A DNA stretch of 33,011 bases, from positions 1 to 33,011 of the IMG/VR virus record IMGVR_UViG_3300004807_000071; one strand, 5' to 3'. Below the pieces are notes generated by a model. The model saw only the letters and a program-made list of their open reading frames with translations, did no database searches and had not been told where the DNA came from. Shown in pieces: positions 12,680-21,742 of this stretch. Made by a program: the position numbers and the translations under genes. The stretch is from a virus. The stretch's first letter is position 1. Every line of letters starts with the position of its first letter.

Positions 12680-14448
12680 TACGACATGGCTTCCTGAGCG
12701 ATGAGGGAGGCACCCACCGTGGCGGTGCCGGTGATGGCAACCGTCAAAATGTCAGGCTGGTTGCCCTGCACCACGTTGAACAGCGGGAAGAAACTCGACA
12801 GGTCGAAAGTCTGGAGACCACCGGACGGCAGCGGGGTGTTGTACACGACCTCCCCGCCGGTCAGGGCGGTAGCAGAGATGTCGCGCTCCGCGAAGCTGTT
12901 GAGCGAACCCAGAGAGTACGCGGTCGCGAAACTCGCCCCGGTAAGCTGCACAGGCGACGAGTAGGTGGACGTGATAAGCTCTAGCGTACAGTTGGCGCTG
13001 GAGTAGATCGACAGGATTTGCGGCAGAATCTGGCCACGGTCGATCACGCCGATGATGTAGTTGCTCCCCGCCACCGGGGGGATCATCATGGGCAGGGTCG
13101 CGGTGGACGTGGACTGAATGTTGTCCACAACCGTCAGGGTGGTCGCGGTGTTCGCAATGATGCGCCCAATCGGACCCTGACCAGAGGTCATCACCGGAGA
13201 GCCGGTCACAGACCCGGTGGTGATGCCAGAGCCGGTGATCGTGAAGCCCGACGCAGACGCGCCGCTGACGAGAAACACGCCGTTGACCGTGGTGTTACCC
13301 GTGGCCCCGCTGATGGTGATGTAGCGGCCATTGCTGACGTAGTTGGTGCCGTTCGTGACCACAGCAGCAGAGCCCGCTGCGGAGACCGTGATGCTCGTCA
13401 GAACCTGTGTGGTGCCCCGGCTGAAGAAGTACTTGTCCACCCACTGGCTGGGCGTCCACGTCGCGGAACTACACGTCACAACGGTCTGGGTGGCCGTCTG
13501 AGACACACCCGTGATGGCCGCACCGCCCGTAGGCAGCGTACCGTTTGCGCCGCTGTAGGCCGTGTCCACGCCGTATTCCAGCGTACCCATGTTCCGGTAG
13601 CGGATGGACAGGAGGGGGTAGCGCGTAGCAGCCGAGGGCGCACGGGTCGGAGCCGTGCCGTAACCGTAGGTGAAGCCCCGCTGGTTGTCAATCTTCCCCT
13701 CTGCCAACACCGACACGCCCCAGTGGTAGAAGCTGTTGGCGGTGGTCGTGCCCACGTTCCGATTCTCATACCGGACAGGGAGGTTGCCGGTTCGGCTCCA
13801 TGCGGTGATCTGACCGGGCAAGTTCGCGATGCCGATCTGGTGCAGAGTGTACGGCTCGCCTTGGATAGTCACGCCCCAGCGCAGCATCCCCGCGCCGTAC
13901 CATGCGTACTCCATCCACACCATCTGGATGATCTGCCAATTCAGGCTGGCGGCTATCTGGTTGGGATCGCTCCACGCATTCGCGAGCGTCCGATACTCCT
14001 GAACCCCATTCGTGCCCGTGTCAGAACGGTACACAACAGCCAGACCCGTGGGGTTGGTGGCGGTCGGGTCACCCACCTCAAGGAACATGCCGTTGGCGTC
14101 GTCAAAGAAGCCCACGCGCTGGCGGTTGTTCGTGATCGGCGGGCCGAAGACGTGACCCGTGGCCATGTAGATCGTCTTACCCGGCTGGTAGCGGATGTAC
14201 GGGCGGGTCTGGCGGATCGCGAGGTCACCAGAGGCACCCGTCACCGAAAGCTGCACACCCCCTTGGCTGGAGATTTGCGTGATGGTGGCAGCACCAGCGG
14301 TGAAGTTCTCCCAACGCATGGGTTGCGCGGAGTACTCAAAGTCGGCCTCAAAGAGGTTCTGGCTCTCAGAGACCTTGATCTTGCCGACGTTGTCGCGGAG
14401 GCGCTGCGGAGCGGCGCTATCTTGGGTATTAAGGAACTTGTTTGGCAT
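12679..14448 (-). CDS. virion structural protein with FCCH-like inserted module
   Basis: 589 aa. Residues 1-285 form a folded body with many aromatic residues (ENFTAGAATITQISSQGGVQ, NWQIIQMVWMEYAWYG). Residues about 300-450 are a Thr/Gly-rich beta insert; within it GRYITISGATGNTTVNGVFL and GFTITGSG resemble the short FCCH-type repeat often inserted in phage surface proteins. Residues 465-589 return to a compact beta domain. Probably exposed on capsid or tail. It is in the same operon as the preceding small membrane protein, whose stop abuts its start. Confidence 0.6.
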   Translation of the reverse strand: MPNKFLNTQDSAAPQRLRDNVGKIKVSESQNLFEADFEYSAQPMRWENFTAGAATITQISSQGGVQLSVTGASGDLAIRQTRPYIRYQPGKTIYMATGHVFGPPITNNRQRVGFFDDANGMFLEVGDPTATNPTGLAVVYRSDTGTNGVQEYRTLANAWSDPNQIAASLNWQIIQMVWMEYAWYGAGMLRWGVTIQGEPYTLHQIGIANLPGQITAWSRTGNLPVRYENRNVGTTTANSFYHWGVSVLAEGKIDNQRGFTYGYGTAPTRAPSAATRYPLLSIRYRNMGTLEYGVDTAYSGANGTLPTGGAAITGVSQTATQTVVTCSSATWTPSQWVDKYFFSRGTTQVLTSITVSAAGSAAVVTNGTNYVSNGRYITISGATGNTTVNGVFLVSGASASGFTITGSGITTGSVTGSPVMTSGQGPIGRIIANTATTLTVVDNIQSTSTATLPMMIPPVAGSNYIIGVIDRGQILPQILSIYSSANCTLELITSTYSSPVQLTGASFATAYSLGSLNSFAERDISATALTGGEVVYNTPLPSGGLQTFDLSSFFPLFNVVQGNQPDILTVAITGTATVGASLIAQEAMS

Positions 14449-14814
14449 CTATTCTCTCCGGAGCGTCAGATAAATGCATGGCGCGAAGACGAGGCTGTCG
14501 TACAGCGCACTGGTGATGATGGACTGAACGCTGCCCTGCTGCAGCGCGATCAGCGCCAGCACGAAGGCCCCAATGCCCGCAAACATCAAAATGACGCGGG
14601 TTCCGAGGATCTTGAGCAATACGGACATGACCGCGACAGTCTCAGCGGTCGGAAACTGCACAACGCGGACCTCACGGGCCGGCGGGAGCGGTTTAGGGGG
14701 AGGAGACGCCAGAGGCTCATCCCGAGGGGGCTGGACTGTCTCTGGCGGGTCATCAGGCGCCACAAATCGAAGAGGGGGGCGCTCTTCACTTTCCTGGATC
14801 GCTCTGATGGCCAT
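14449..14814 (-). CDS. small membrane protein with proline-rich N-terminus
   Basis: 121 aa. Residues 1-50 are Pro/Glu/Arg-rich (PPLRFVAPDDPPETVQPPRD). Two hydrophobic stretches follow, about 70-88 (VILMFAGIGAFVLALIALQ) and 98-116 (IITSALYDSLVFAPCIYLTL). The stop is immediately adjacent to the start of the 589-aa gene. A late membrane protein could serve lysis, DNA entry or superinfection control; nothing decides between these. Confidence 0.6.
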   Translation of the reverse strand: MAIRAIQESEERPPLRFVAPDDPPETVQPPRDEPLASPPPKPLPPAREVRVVQFPTAETVAVMSVLLKILGTRVILMFAGIGAFVLALIALQQGSVQSIITSALYDSLVFAPCIYLTLRRE

Positions 14815-14859
14815 AGATGTCTCCTATGGTTCAGGAATACACCATAAATTCTCTGATTT

Positions 14860-16842
14860 CTACCGGCGGGGCCTGAGGCGCGGATTGCGAAGCAGGCGGG
14901 CCATCTCGTTGGGGTCCACCAGGGCACGCGCCAGGAGCTCTGCGGCCTCCGGATCCCCGAGGATCTCGGCATCGCGTTCCGCCATCAGGTTCAGCGCATG
15001 AGCGCCTGCGGTCTCCATGGGCTTTTTCAGCACGTCTGAAATCTTCTGGATCCGCTTTTCGTACTCGCCCTTGCGACCAGCTGCGGTCAGGCTCTTGATC
15101 GCCTCGGCTGCGGGCGTCGTTACAGATCCCCTCAGGCTGTTGAGCGTCTCGCGTTCCATCATCCGCTTGGTGATCTCAGTGTAAAACGCGTCAACTGAAC
15201 GCTCGTCTCCAAACGCAATTTTGATTTTCTCGCGCATGGACGGCGTGTTCAACCTTTTGAGCGCGAGGGTCGGGTTTTCTTGTGGAGCCTCATTGATCTC
15301 GTAAAAGATGGCTTCAGCTAATCCCTTCTTGTAATTTTCTTGTGCGTTTGGCCCCAGCCGCTTCAATTCGGCTGCAATGTGTTCAGGAGTGTTGATTTCG
15401 CTCTTTTTGAGCGCGCCTTTGCCCAACGCAAGAGCATCGAGCTCATCGCTGGCGTCACCATAACGCGCCAAAAACTCACCATACTTGACGTGCCCGCCCT
15501 GGGCAGGATCTGACGCGTTCTCGCGCAGCGCTCGGGCAAGATCCTTCAGAACCGTGCCATCACTGCCCCTGCCGGCCTTGTAGGCCTCTTCCGCAGCGCT
15601 ATTGAGCGCGAACGAGATGTCCTGGACATCCCGCACCCGCACACTGGCCGGAAGGCTCGCATCACCCTCGATCAGCCGCTCCAGTTCCTGTCCTGCCATG
15701 CGGACAGCCGGATCCAGAGACGACTGATTGCGCACGATCGCCGCCTTGATGGCAGGCTTCACCAGAGGGCTCTGCAGGGCATGCAGGCTGTCCGAATTGA
15801 GAGTGACAGGGAAATTTTCAATCTCGGCCATCTGACGCCCAGCTTCGACCCGACGTGCCTCAAGCATAGCTTCTTGCGTCGCCAAAAAATCGCCCTTCCC
15901 GCCAAGGGCTTCGCCCACATGGCTAATAATTTTGGGGCGAATAGCCTCTTTGTAAGTATCAGCCGCATTGAGAACAATCGATTGGTGCTTGCCTGGGACG
16001 CGATACAGAGCCCCTGCGGATCCTCTGATATTCGGACCACCGGCAATGAAGGTTGGCCTGTCAGGGTGCTTCTCGGCCTCTGCCAGAAACTGATCCACGG
16101 TCATGTTGTCGTCCGCGATCTTTTCGTACAGCACCCTGGCCACCTTGCGCTCGGCTTGGCTGGGCTTGGCTTCTGCGGATGCCGAGAGCGTAGGACCGGG
16201 GGACGGAACGGGCCTACCTGAAGACCCGATCGGTGCCACATGCGGGGTCTTGGGCATCGGAACGCGAACGCCCGATGGCGCAGTTCCCTCTGCCGCCCTT
16301 GCCGCCTCAGCGGCTTCTACAGCACTCGTCCCCGCCTTGAGCGTAGATGGCATCTTTGCCAGTCTGGATGCCGCCAGTTCAGCTGCTGGGGTCACTAAAC
16401 CGGCGATCGCACCGCCCACACGCGTAGGAACGCGTCCGCCCGTCAGAACGTCGATATTGCGGCCAAACAGGGTGTCCAGAGCCGCCGATACGGGCGCTGT
16501 TGGTATTTCTAGCCCCCCCATGACCGTTTTGGTCAAATCTTCCGCGGCCCGGTGAGCCGTATGCAGCGGATCATGCGTTCTGGCGTACTCGGGGATGTTT
16601 CCGAGGTTCTTAAGGCCTCTCCTAGCCCCCGCGAGTCCCTCAAGGCCATATTGACTTTGTCGGTTCCACCAATCCTCGGCTGCGCCGGTCACCCCAAGGG
16701 GTTCGGTGCTGCGATAGGTCACTTCACCTGAAGGCAGGCGGTATTGCCCCGGCTTCAGAGGAGCCGCAGGCTTGGGCGGGGGCTTCGGGGCCTCCGGAGG
16801 CAGATCCACGATTTCGTAGTCGTCCTTTTCGGCATCAGCCAT
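14860..16842 (-). CDS. internal/ejection-type virion protein
   Basis: 660 aa. Pro-rich start, Gly/Ala segments about 120-180 (RVGGAIAGLVTPAAELAASR), then a long helical part from 230 to the end with alternating charged helices (MVDQF-type, LEARRVEAGRQMAEIENFPV, DISFALNSAAEEAYKAGRGS). This layout, including GSAGALYRVPG and the later ERLIEG helix, occurs in long proteins packaged inside podovirus capsids or in prophages of alphaproteobacteria. No catalytic motif seen. Its start overlaps the M15 peptidase gene by eight bases. The segment 15100-15420 is noticeably less GC-rich. Confidence 0.6.
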   Translation of the reverse strand: MADAEKDDYEIVDLPPEAPKPPPKPAAPLKPGQYRLPSGEVTYRSTEPLGVTGAAEDWWNRQSQYGLEGLAGARRGLKNLGNIPEYARTHDPLHTAHRAAEDLTKTVMGGLEIPTAPVSAALDTLFGRNIDVLTGGRVPTRVGGAIAGLVTPAAELAASRLAKMPSTLKAGTSAVEAAEAARAAEGTAPSGVRVPMPKTPHVAPIGSSGRPVPSPGPTLSASAEAKPSQAERKVARVLYEKIADDNMTVDQFLAEAEKHPDRPTFIAGGPNIRGSAGALYRVPGKHQSIVLNAADTYKEAIRPKIISHVGEALGGKGDFLATQEAMLEARRVEAGRQMAEIENFPVTLNSDSLHALQSPLVKPAIKAAIVRNQSSLDPAVRMAGQELERLIEGDASLPASVRVRDVQDISFALNSAAEEAYKAGRGSDGTVLKDLARALRENASDPAQGGHVKYGEFLARYGDASDELDALALGKGALKKSEINTPEHIAAELKRLGPNAQENYKKGLAEAIFYEINEAPQENPTLALKRLNTPSMREKIKIAFGDERSVDAFYTEITKRMMERETLNSLRGSVTTPAAEAIKSLTAAGRKGEYEKRIQKISDVLKKPMETAGAHALNLMAERDAEILGDPEAAELLARALVDPNEMARLLRNPRLRPRR

Positions 16843-18790
16843 GTTTCACAAGCTCCGGTCCCTTGGGGCCCATCTTCCAGATGTTCCCCTGCTTGTCCTT
16901 GATGGCCTGTCCAGGCTTCAGGCCCTTGAACCTGTCTGCCGGGGGCGGCGTAGGGGATCCAGAGGGAGGTTTGGCAGCAGCTGGAGCAGGCGCGGGCTTT
17001 GAGGGATCATATCCCTTCGGCTCCAAGGTCGGGTCGTCCCCGACTGCCTGCATGGTTGCCACCGTTTCCGGCAAAAGACGCCCCAGAAACGCCTCATTTG
17101 ATCGATGCGTCGTCTGCAGATAGTTCAGCTGCGACGATCGGACCTGTCCAGCCATCAATTTCTTGAGTTGCAACACAACGCCAGCCAACGCTTTTGGGCT
17201 GCTAGCGGAATTGAAATTCTTCTGCAGAGATTCGCGGTCATGAACACCGCCAGCGCCCCCAAGGATCGCCTTGTTGACCTCGTCCGACACCAACAGCTTT
17301 GTGGTTTCAAAATCGGCAACCTTCGGGTCGCCAAATTGCGTCGTCAGCTTTTGGGCTGCAAAATTCAGCGCAGGAATGTCACCATTATTCAGTGCAGCAA
17401 TCGCGTCGTCCAACACTGCAAGGTGCGAGATCGACGTATTGAACGATTGCAGCATCTGGCCCTGCTTGCCCGTTGCCCATGCGCGATCTGACGACGTTTG
17501 CGCGGCTTGTTCAGACAGAAATTGAGAGCGCTCTATTGCAGTCCTGGGACGGCCATCTCTTTCCCCCTCCTGCAACCATGTCTGGTACGCGTCCTGGAGG
17601 GCCGTGAGAGGCCGTTGCTGAATTGGGGCCATCTTAGGCCACTTGCCCTGGACCCGCTGACCCGTTGACGCGTTGATCAGTACGCGGTTTTCCTTGTCGT
17701 AGATGTAGTCTTCGCCAGTCTCCGTCCCGCGGAACAGTTGGTCGCCCTTGTGGCTGTCCATTGCCGTGACCACACGGGCGATCGGAGCCATGGTCTTTAC
17801 CAGCATGTCCACGCGGTGCTGCATGGCCTCTCTGCCTTTACCGTAGTCGGCAGCTAGCTGTTCGTTCTCGCCCCACTGGCTGGCCAAAGCCTCGGCCTGG
17901 GCCTTAAATTCGTTATCTGTGAGGTTAACATCATCGATTAAAGCTTGGTATTGATTGGCTTTTATCGAATTATTCTCAAGAGTGCGCTTCAGATCGTCCA
18001 TATAGGACTCATGCGCCTGCTGACGGCGCTCATAGTCGCCTTCCTTCTGCGCATTAGCCGCTGCAGTGATGCCCTGGATGGCGGACAGCGCGTACTTCTT
18101 GTTGAAGGCACCCGAGATGAGCGCGAGCATGGGCAGGAACTGCGTCAAAGCCCGCGCAGGATCGCGGATTTCAGGCAATTGCTCGGCCTTGATCTGGTCA
18201 TATTTAGGCGTGTTGGGCCGGCGCTTGAAATTGTCGATCCTGGCCTGCTGGATCTTCTTGAACTCAGGCAGGAGCTCCTTGCGCGTTTGCGCGGCTTCCA
18301 CGTAAGCCTCGGATTCCATCTTCGCGAGCTCACCGGCACGCTGGGCTTCAGGCCCGGTCTCGATCGCCTGAAGGTTCGCCAGCAGCTGCTCACGCGTCAT
18401 GCCCGCCAGACCGTACTCAGGGTTCGCGCCCTGGATCAGGTTGGGAGGCGGTTGAGGAGCCTTGGGCTGGGCTCCAAGCTTCTCCATGTGGAGATGCGGA
18501 GCCGTGCTGTGCTGGCCTGCGGGTTCATAGATCTCGCGGTATCCGGGTGCGTTGAAGGCCTTCGCCTGCGCCTCCATCTGCGCCGGATCGCCCGCTACAA
18601 AGTCCACGGCCTCTCCGGACAGATGACTTGATCCCGGAACGCCCTTGACCGCGGCATTGCGCACAGGATCGCGCCGCCCGCTGGTGATGCGCGCGTTGGG
18701 GCTCGAGGCTAGTACCTGGGCGATGACAGATGGGTCAGCACCATATTGGCTGGCCAGCTGCGCAACGCGAGGATCATCTGTTCCGTCCAT
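16835..18790 (-). CDS. virion protein with N-terminal M15-type peptidase domain
   Basis: 651 aa. Residues about 34-103 match the peptidase M15 D,D-carboxypeptidase-like fold: ITSGRRDPVRNAAVKGVPGS, then SSHLSGEAVDF with zinc ligands His56 and Asp63, and the closing APHLHME with His99/His101 as the third ligand. After a Pro-rich linker (105-125), residues 130-590 are a long helical rod with Gln/Glu/Lys-rich coiled coils, ending in a Pro/Ala linker and a small SH3-like tail (KDKQGNIWKMGPKGPELVKH). It would cleave peptide cross-bridges of peptidoglycan. Location among ejection proteins suggests it travels in the virion and opens a path for DNA entry. Confidence 0.75.
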   Translation of the reverse strand: MDGTDDPRVAQLASQYGADPSVIAQVLASSPNARITSGRRDPVRNAAVKGVPGSSHLSGEAVDFVAGDPAQMEAQAKAFNAPGYREIYEPAGQHSTAPHLHMEKLGAQPKAPQPPPNLIQGANPEYGLAGMTREQLLANLQAIETGPEAQRAGELAKMESEAYVEAAQTRKELLPEFKKIQQARIDNFKRRPNTPKYDQIKAEQLPEIRDPARALTQFLPMLALISGAFNKKYALSAIQGITAAANAQKEGDYERRQQAHESYMDDLKRTLENNSIKANQYQALIDDVNLTDNEFKAQAEALASQWGENEQLAADYGKGREAMQHRVDMLVKTMAPIARVVTAMDSHKGDQLFRGTETGEDYIYDKENRVLINASTGQRVQGKWPKMAPIQQRPLTALQDAYQTWLQEGERDGRPRTAIERSQFLSEQAAQTSSDRAWATGKQGQMLQSFNTSISHLAVLDDAIAALNNGDIPALNFAAQKLTTQFGDPKVADFETTKLLVSDEVNKAILGGAGGVHDRESLQKNFNSASSPKALAGVVLQLKKLMAGQVRSSQLNYLQTTHRSNEAFLGRLLPETVATMQAVGDDPTLEPKGYDPSKPAPAPAAAKPPSGSPTPPPADRFKGLKPGQAIKDKQGNIWKMGPKGPELVKHG

Positions 18791-18799
18791 AGCGGGCCC

Positions 18800-19906
18800 T
18801 TATGGGGTTTGCTGCTTGTTGTAGTTTGCGGGATTGCCCATCCCCAGAGCTTGGAACAGCGAAGCCAGGGACTGGTTGAACTGCCCGCTCTGCTGCTGCT
18901 CAAGCTTCAAGAGATTGCTCAGATAGTTCTGGGTGTCGGTGTCGTACGCGCCCATCAGTTTGGCGTCCTGCGCCAGATTGGCCTGGGCCTCGTCGAACTG
19001 CTGCTTGTTGATCGCGGTATCCACAGCCTGCAGATCCGCGTTCTGGGCGCTCAGGATGCCCCCAGGCTGGCTCAGGATGCGCGCGCGAGCCTGCTGACGC
19101 TCGAGATCCAGAGCGGCCTGCTGGGCCGGTGAAACGCCACCAGCTTGGTCAGTGTTGACGCGGTTCTGATACAGGGCCTGCTGGTTCCTGGCATTGTCCA
19201 GTTGGTGCTGCATCTGCTTCTGCAGGGGATTGGGCTGCATCGCGTTCATCAGGTTCACACCCGTCAGAGCCGTAGACAGCTCCCGCGGGATGTTTTTCGG
19301 GTCCATCAAGCCCTGCACAAGAGAGTGCATCATGTCGGGTTGCGCAGCGCCCGTAGCAGCGCCTGGGGCTGCGGTAGGGCTCAGGCCAGCCATGTAATTC
19401 CCCGCCCCGCCAGACGTCGTCGGTTGCACGTCTTGAACTTTGAGCGGCGCACCAGTGCTGCCTGGAGCATTTGGATCATAAGAGGGAGCGCTCCCGGTCA
19501 CTGGGCCAATGTTGAAACCCGTTCCAGAATTGGCCCCAGAAGCACCCGGAAGAGCGTCCGCCATGGCCGTGGAAATGCCTCCAATGCCCCCTGCGCCCCC
19601 TGCTCCGGGGATTTGAGGCGCGGTGACAGGCGTATTCAGGCCCGCGCCCAGATTTCCTTGAGCGGCAGACAGGCCTTGGTTCAGCGCTGCCGGCATTTGC
19701 GTCCCGCCAAGGCTCTTCGCTACGCCAGCTGCGTCTGCAGCGGATCCCGTGATGGGCCCACCGGCTGCTCCGCTCTCGTATGCAGAGGGCCCGCCCCCAA
19801 ACATGCTGCCAATCGCGTTGGCGCCGCTGTTGAACGCGCCACCGATCGCGTTTTCAGCCCCGGTGAACATGCTTCCAAGCGAGTTCAGTACGTTTGCGTC
19901 TGCCAC
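18800..19906 (-). CDS. Gly/Ala-rich virion protein
   Basis: 368 aa, starting at GTG (19906) that overlaps the previous TAG as TAGTG, with AGGAG eight bases upstream. Residues 1-190 are Gly/Ala/Pro/Asn-rich low complexity (FNSGANAIGSMFGGG), residues 200-360 a Gln/Asn/Leu-rich helical rod (QMQHQLDNARNQQALYQNRV). This resembles the membrane-active or scaffold-like internal proteins ejected by podoviruses, which are poorly conserved in sequence. No motif identifies it further. Confidence 0.6.
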   Translation of the reverse strand: MADANVLNSLGSMFTGAENAIGGAFNSGANAIGSMFGGGPSAYESGAAGGPITGSAADAAGVAKSLGGTQMPAALNQGLSAAQGNLGAGLNTPVTAPQIPGAGGAGGIGGISTAMADALPGASGANSGTGFNIGPVTGSAPSYDPNAPGSTGAPLKVQDVQPTTSGGAGNYMAGLSPTAAPGAATGAAQPDMMHSLVQGLMDPKNIPRELSTALTGVNLMNAMQPNPLQKQMQHQLDNARNQQALYQNRVNTDQAGGVSPAQQAALDLERQQARARILSQPGGILSAQNADLQAVDTAINKQQFDEAQANLAQDAKLMGAYDTDTQNYLSNLLKLEQQQSGQFNQSLASLFQALGMGNPANYNKQQTP

Positions 19907-20586
19907 TAGATGCTCCTCGACTGCTGTTGCATGCCCGGTTGAGCTCCGGATTGCATGCCGGATCCGGACGTGCCGGCACCGGACGCCTGCTGGCTGGACG
20001 AGCCCACCGGCGGGCCCTGGTTGGATTGGACGTAAGGGTAGATCTTCGGCGCGGTGCCGCCTTGGATATCAAGACCACCAGCCCCAAGGCCTGGGCCCGC
20101 GCCACCGCCCGCGCCCGCAAGCCCGCCCTTGGCCGCAGGGGTCAGTCCGGGTTGCGTAGAAGCCGGTGCTTGCGCGGATGCATCCCTTAGTCCCAAAGAG
20201 CTGAAGAGGGGTTGAGCCCCGGCACCCAGAGCCGCGTTTGCACCCAAACTCGTTCCAAATTGAGCGGCCTTGCCAGCAGCCTGTGCAAAGTCTGATGCGC
20301 CTTGCGCGCTGGCCATCGTGGCTGGGTTATCAAGACCAGCCATGACCGTCTCTGAAGTCGGCGCGAGCGCATTTGTGGTTGCTTCGCCTGCGGCCTTGCC
20401 AAGCCCGCTGGTCAAAGCAGGAGCTCCAGCAGCCACCGCGCTCAGCGCAGCCGACAGAAGGTCTCCCCGGCTGGCCTCGTCAGTGCCTGCGATTGCATTG
20501 CCGGCAATCGGAGCCCACTGAAATCCAGGAACGAACCCCGCAACATCAGAGATGATGCTGATCGCTTCATCGAATGTCTTGCCCAT
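19906..20586 (-). CDS. Ala/Gly-rich internal virion protein
   Basis: 226 aa. The first 120 residues alternate hydrophobic Ala/Gly helices (PIAGNAIAGTDEASRGDLLS, AALSAVAAGAPALTSGLG), a pattern typical of small podovirus ejection proteins of the P22 gp7 / T7 gp14 kind that form membrane channels. The last 100 are disordered Gly/Gln/Ser/Pro. Similarity is by composition and position only. Overlaps the GNAT-like gene by 20 bases and the next gene by one base. Confidence 0.55.
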   Translation of the reverse strand: MGKTFDEAISIISDVAGFVPGFQWAPIAGNAIAGTDEASRGDLLSAALSAVAAGAPALTSGLGKAAGEATTNALAPTSETVMAGLDNPATMASAQGASDFAQAAGKAAQFGTSLGANAALGAGAQPLFSSLGLRDASAQAPASTQPGLTPAAKGGLAGAGGGAGPGLGAGGLDIQGGTAPKIYPYVQSNQGPPVGSSSQQASGAGTSGSGMQSGAQPGMQQQSRSI

Positions 20587-20989
20587 TGGTCACCACATAG
20601 CTGGCCCGATCGAGCGTAGCCCCAACCCGTCTGGCAAGCGGTGCAAGGTTGGCACCCGTGTCCTCGCCAAAATGATAAGTCGTCGCGCCGCGATCTTTCA
20701 GAGCCCACTTTACCATGTAGCGAAGCAGCGCGCACGGCTCATATCCAGACCCGCTTGTCGAGGCGAGAAACACCATCACACCCCTGCGCTTGGAAGGAGC
20801 CCAGAACGGCGCTGAGACGCCTGAAATACCGAACGAGCGCTCTCCTACAGCAATGAGAACGTCGGGGTTCTGGAGGGCTCTGAGAGCCCACTGGCGGCAT
20901 TCTTCTTGGTCGATCTGATATTCGGGATAGGCCTCGCGCGAGATCTCCAGGATGCGCTCCAGGTCATCAGGCGTGGCGGTTCTGATCAT
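20567..20989 (-). CDS. GNAT-like acetyltransferase-fold protein
   Basis: 140 aa. It starts MIRTATPDDLERILEISREA, the usual N-terminus of the GNAT fold. The central strand (VMVFLASTSGSGYEPCALLR) gives way to a helix and the end RRVGATLDRASYVV, typical for GNAT proteins. The canonical acetyl-CoA loop Q/R-x-x-G-x-G/A is only partly visible. Several podoviruses carry such a gene among their internal-protein genes, where it may be structural or modify a virion or host protein. The start at 20989 is chosen because it overlaps the upstream stop as TGATG; an ATG at 21007 has no ribosome site. Confidence 0.65.
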   Translation of the reverse strand: MIRTATPDDLERILEISREAYPEYQIDQEECRQWALRALQNPDVLIAVGERSFGISGVSAPFWAPSKRRGVMVFLASTSGSGYEPCALLRYMVKWALKDRGATTYHFGEDTGANLAPLARRVGATLDRASYVVTNGQDIR

Positions 20990-21741
20990 CAGTAGCTCGG
21001 ATACCATTTAGCGGTGGTGGCATCATACGTCATGATGAGCGCCTTGCTCACCACTGCCGTTGACGCCACGGCAATGTTCCCCGTGATGCCGGTCGTAAAT
21101 ATGCCGGTCGGGATCAATGTGATCTGGCCACCCGTGCCCGAAATGGGAGACGGGGCCGTGATGGTGTTGATGGTTGTCGTTCCAGACACAAACGAGATTG
21201 GCGCGGTGGGCGCGATCGTGGAGGCCGATGCAACAGTCGGAGCGGCAGATCCGGTTGCAACAACACCGCTGATCGTAGGCGTCGTGATGGTCGGGGACGA
21301 GCCGGTGATCAGCGTGCCACCCGTGGGCAGGGTCACATTGGTAGAGCCCACAGCAGTGAACTCAATTGCATAGCCATTCGCGGTCTGGAGCGTCGATCCG
21401 CTGGCCAGATTCAAGGTAGCGCCCGACGTGGACGTGATCGCCAGGCCATTGACGGACGTTGCAGTAGCAGCACCCAGAGACGGCGTCGTCAGGGTCGGGC
21501 TGCTGGACAGAACCACCGAACCCGAACCCGTTGAGCTCGTCACCCCGGTGCCGCCGTTGGTCACAGCCAACGTCCCGGTGGCATTGGCCACGGGGATGCT
21601 GGTGCAGTTGGTCAGCGTTCCAGACGCGGGCGTACCCAGTGCAGGCGTAACAAGCGTCGGAGAGGTGGCCAGAACCACACTGCCAGATCCGGTGGTCGTT
21701 CCATTACCGTAAAGCTTGGGAGGAATGGCAGGAGCGCTCAT
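20989..21741 (-). CDS. repeat-rich tail fibre-type protein
   Basis: 250 aa, nearly all Thr/Ser/Gly/Ala/Val. It carries the fibre repeat TGSGSVVLATSPTLVTPALG and GTPASGTLTNCTSIP, and one NGGTG, also found in the 1165-aa fibre. Residues 110-200 have TLPTGGTLITGSSPTITTPT-like strands. It ends in a short tail ITGNIAVASTAVVSKALIMT plus YDATTAKWYPSY, a terminal beta cap frequent in phage surface proteins. It probably forms a trimeric shaft. No receptor domain is obvious. Confidence 0.7.
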   Translation of the reverse strand: MSAPAIPPKLYGNGTTTGSGSVVLATSPTLVTPALGTPASGTLTNCTSIPVANATGTLAVTNGGTGVTSSTGSGSVVLSSSPTLTTPSLGAATATSVNGLAITSTSGATLNLASGSTLQTANGYAIEFTAVGSTNVTLPTGGTLITGSSPTITTPTISGVVATGSAAPTVASASTIAPTAPISFVSGTTTINTITAPSPISGTGGQITLIPTGIFTTGITGNIAVASTAVVSKALIMTYDATTAKWYPSY

Positions 21742-21742
21742 G

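Noticed and set aside
13018-14847. 609-aa plus-strand open frame
   Set aside because: Arg/His/Gly-rich complement of the 589-aa virion gene; long only because that gene lacks certain codons.
20990-21007. Upstream ATG for the GNAT-like protein
   Set aside because: It lacks a ribosome site and adds six residues; the ATG at 20989 overlaps the previous stop as TGATG like its neighbours.
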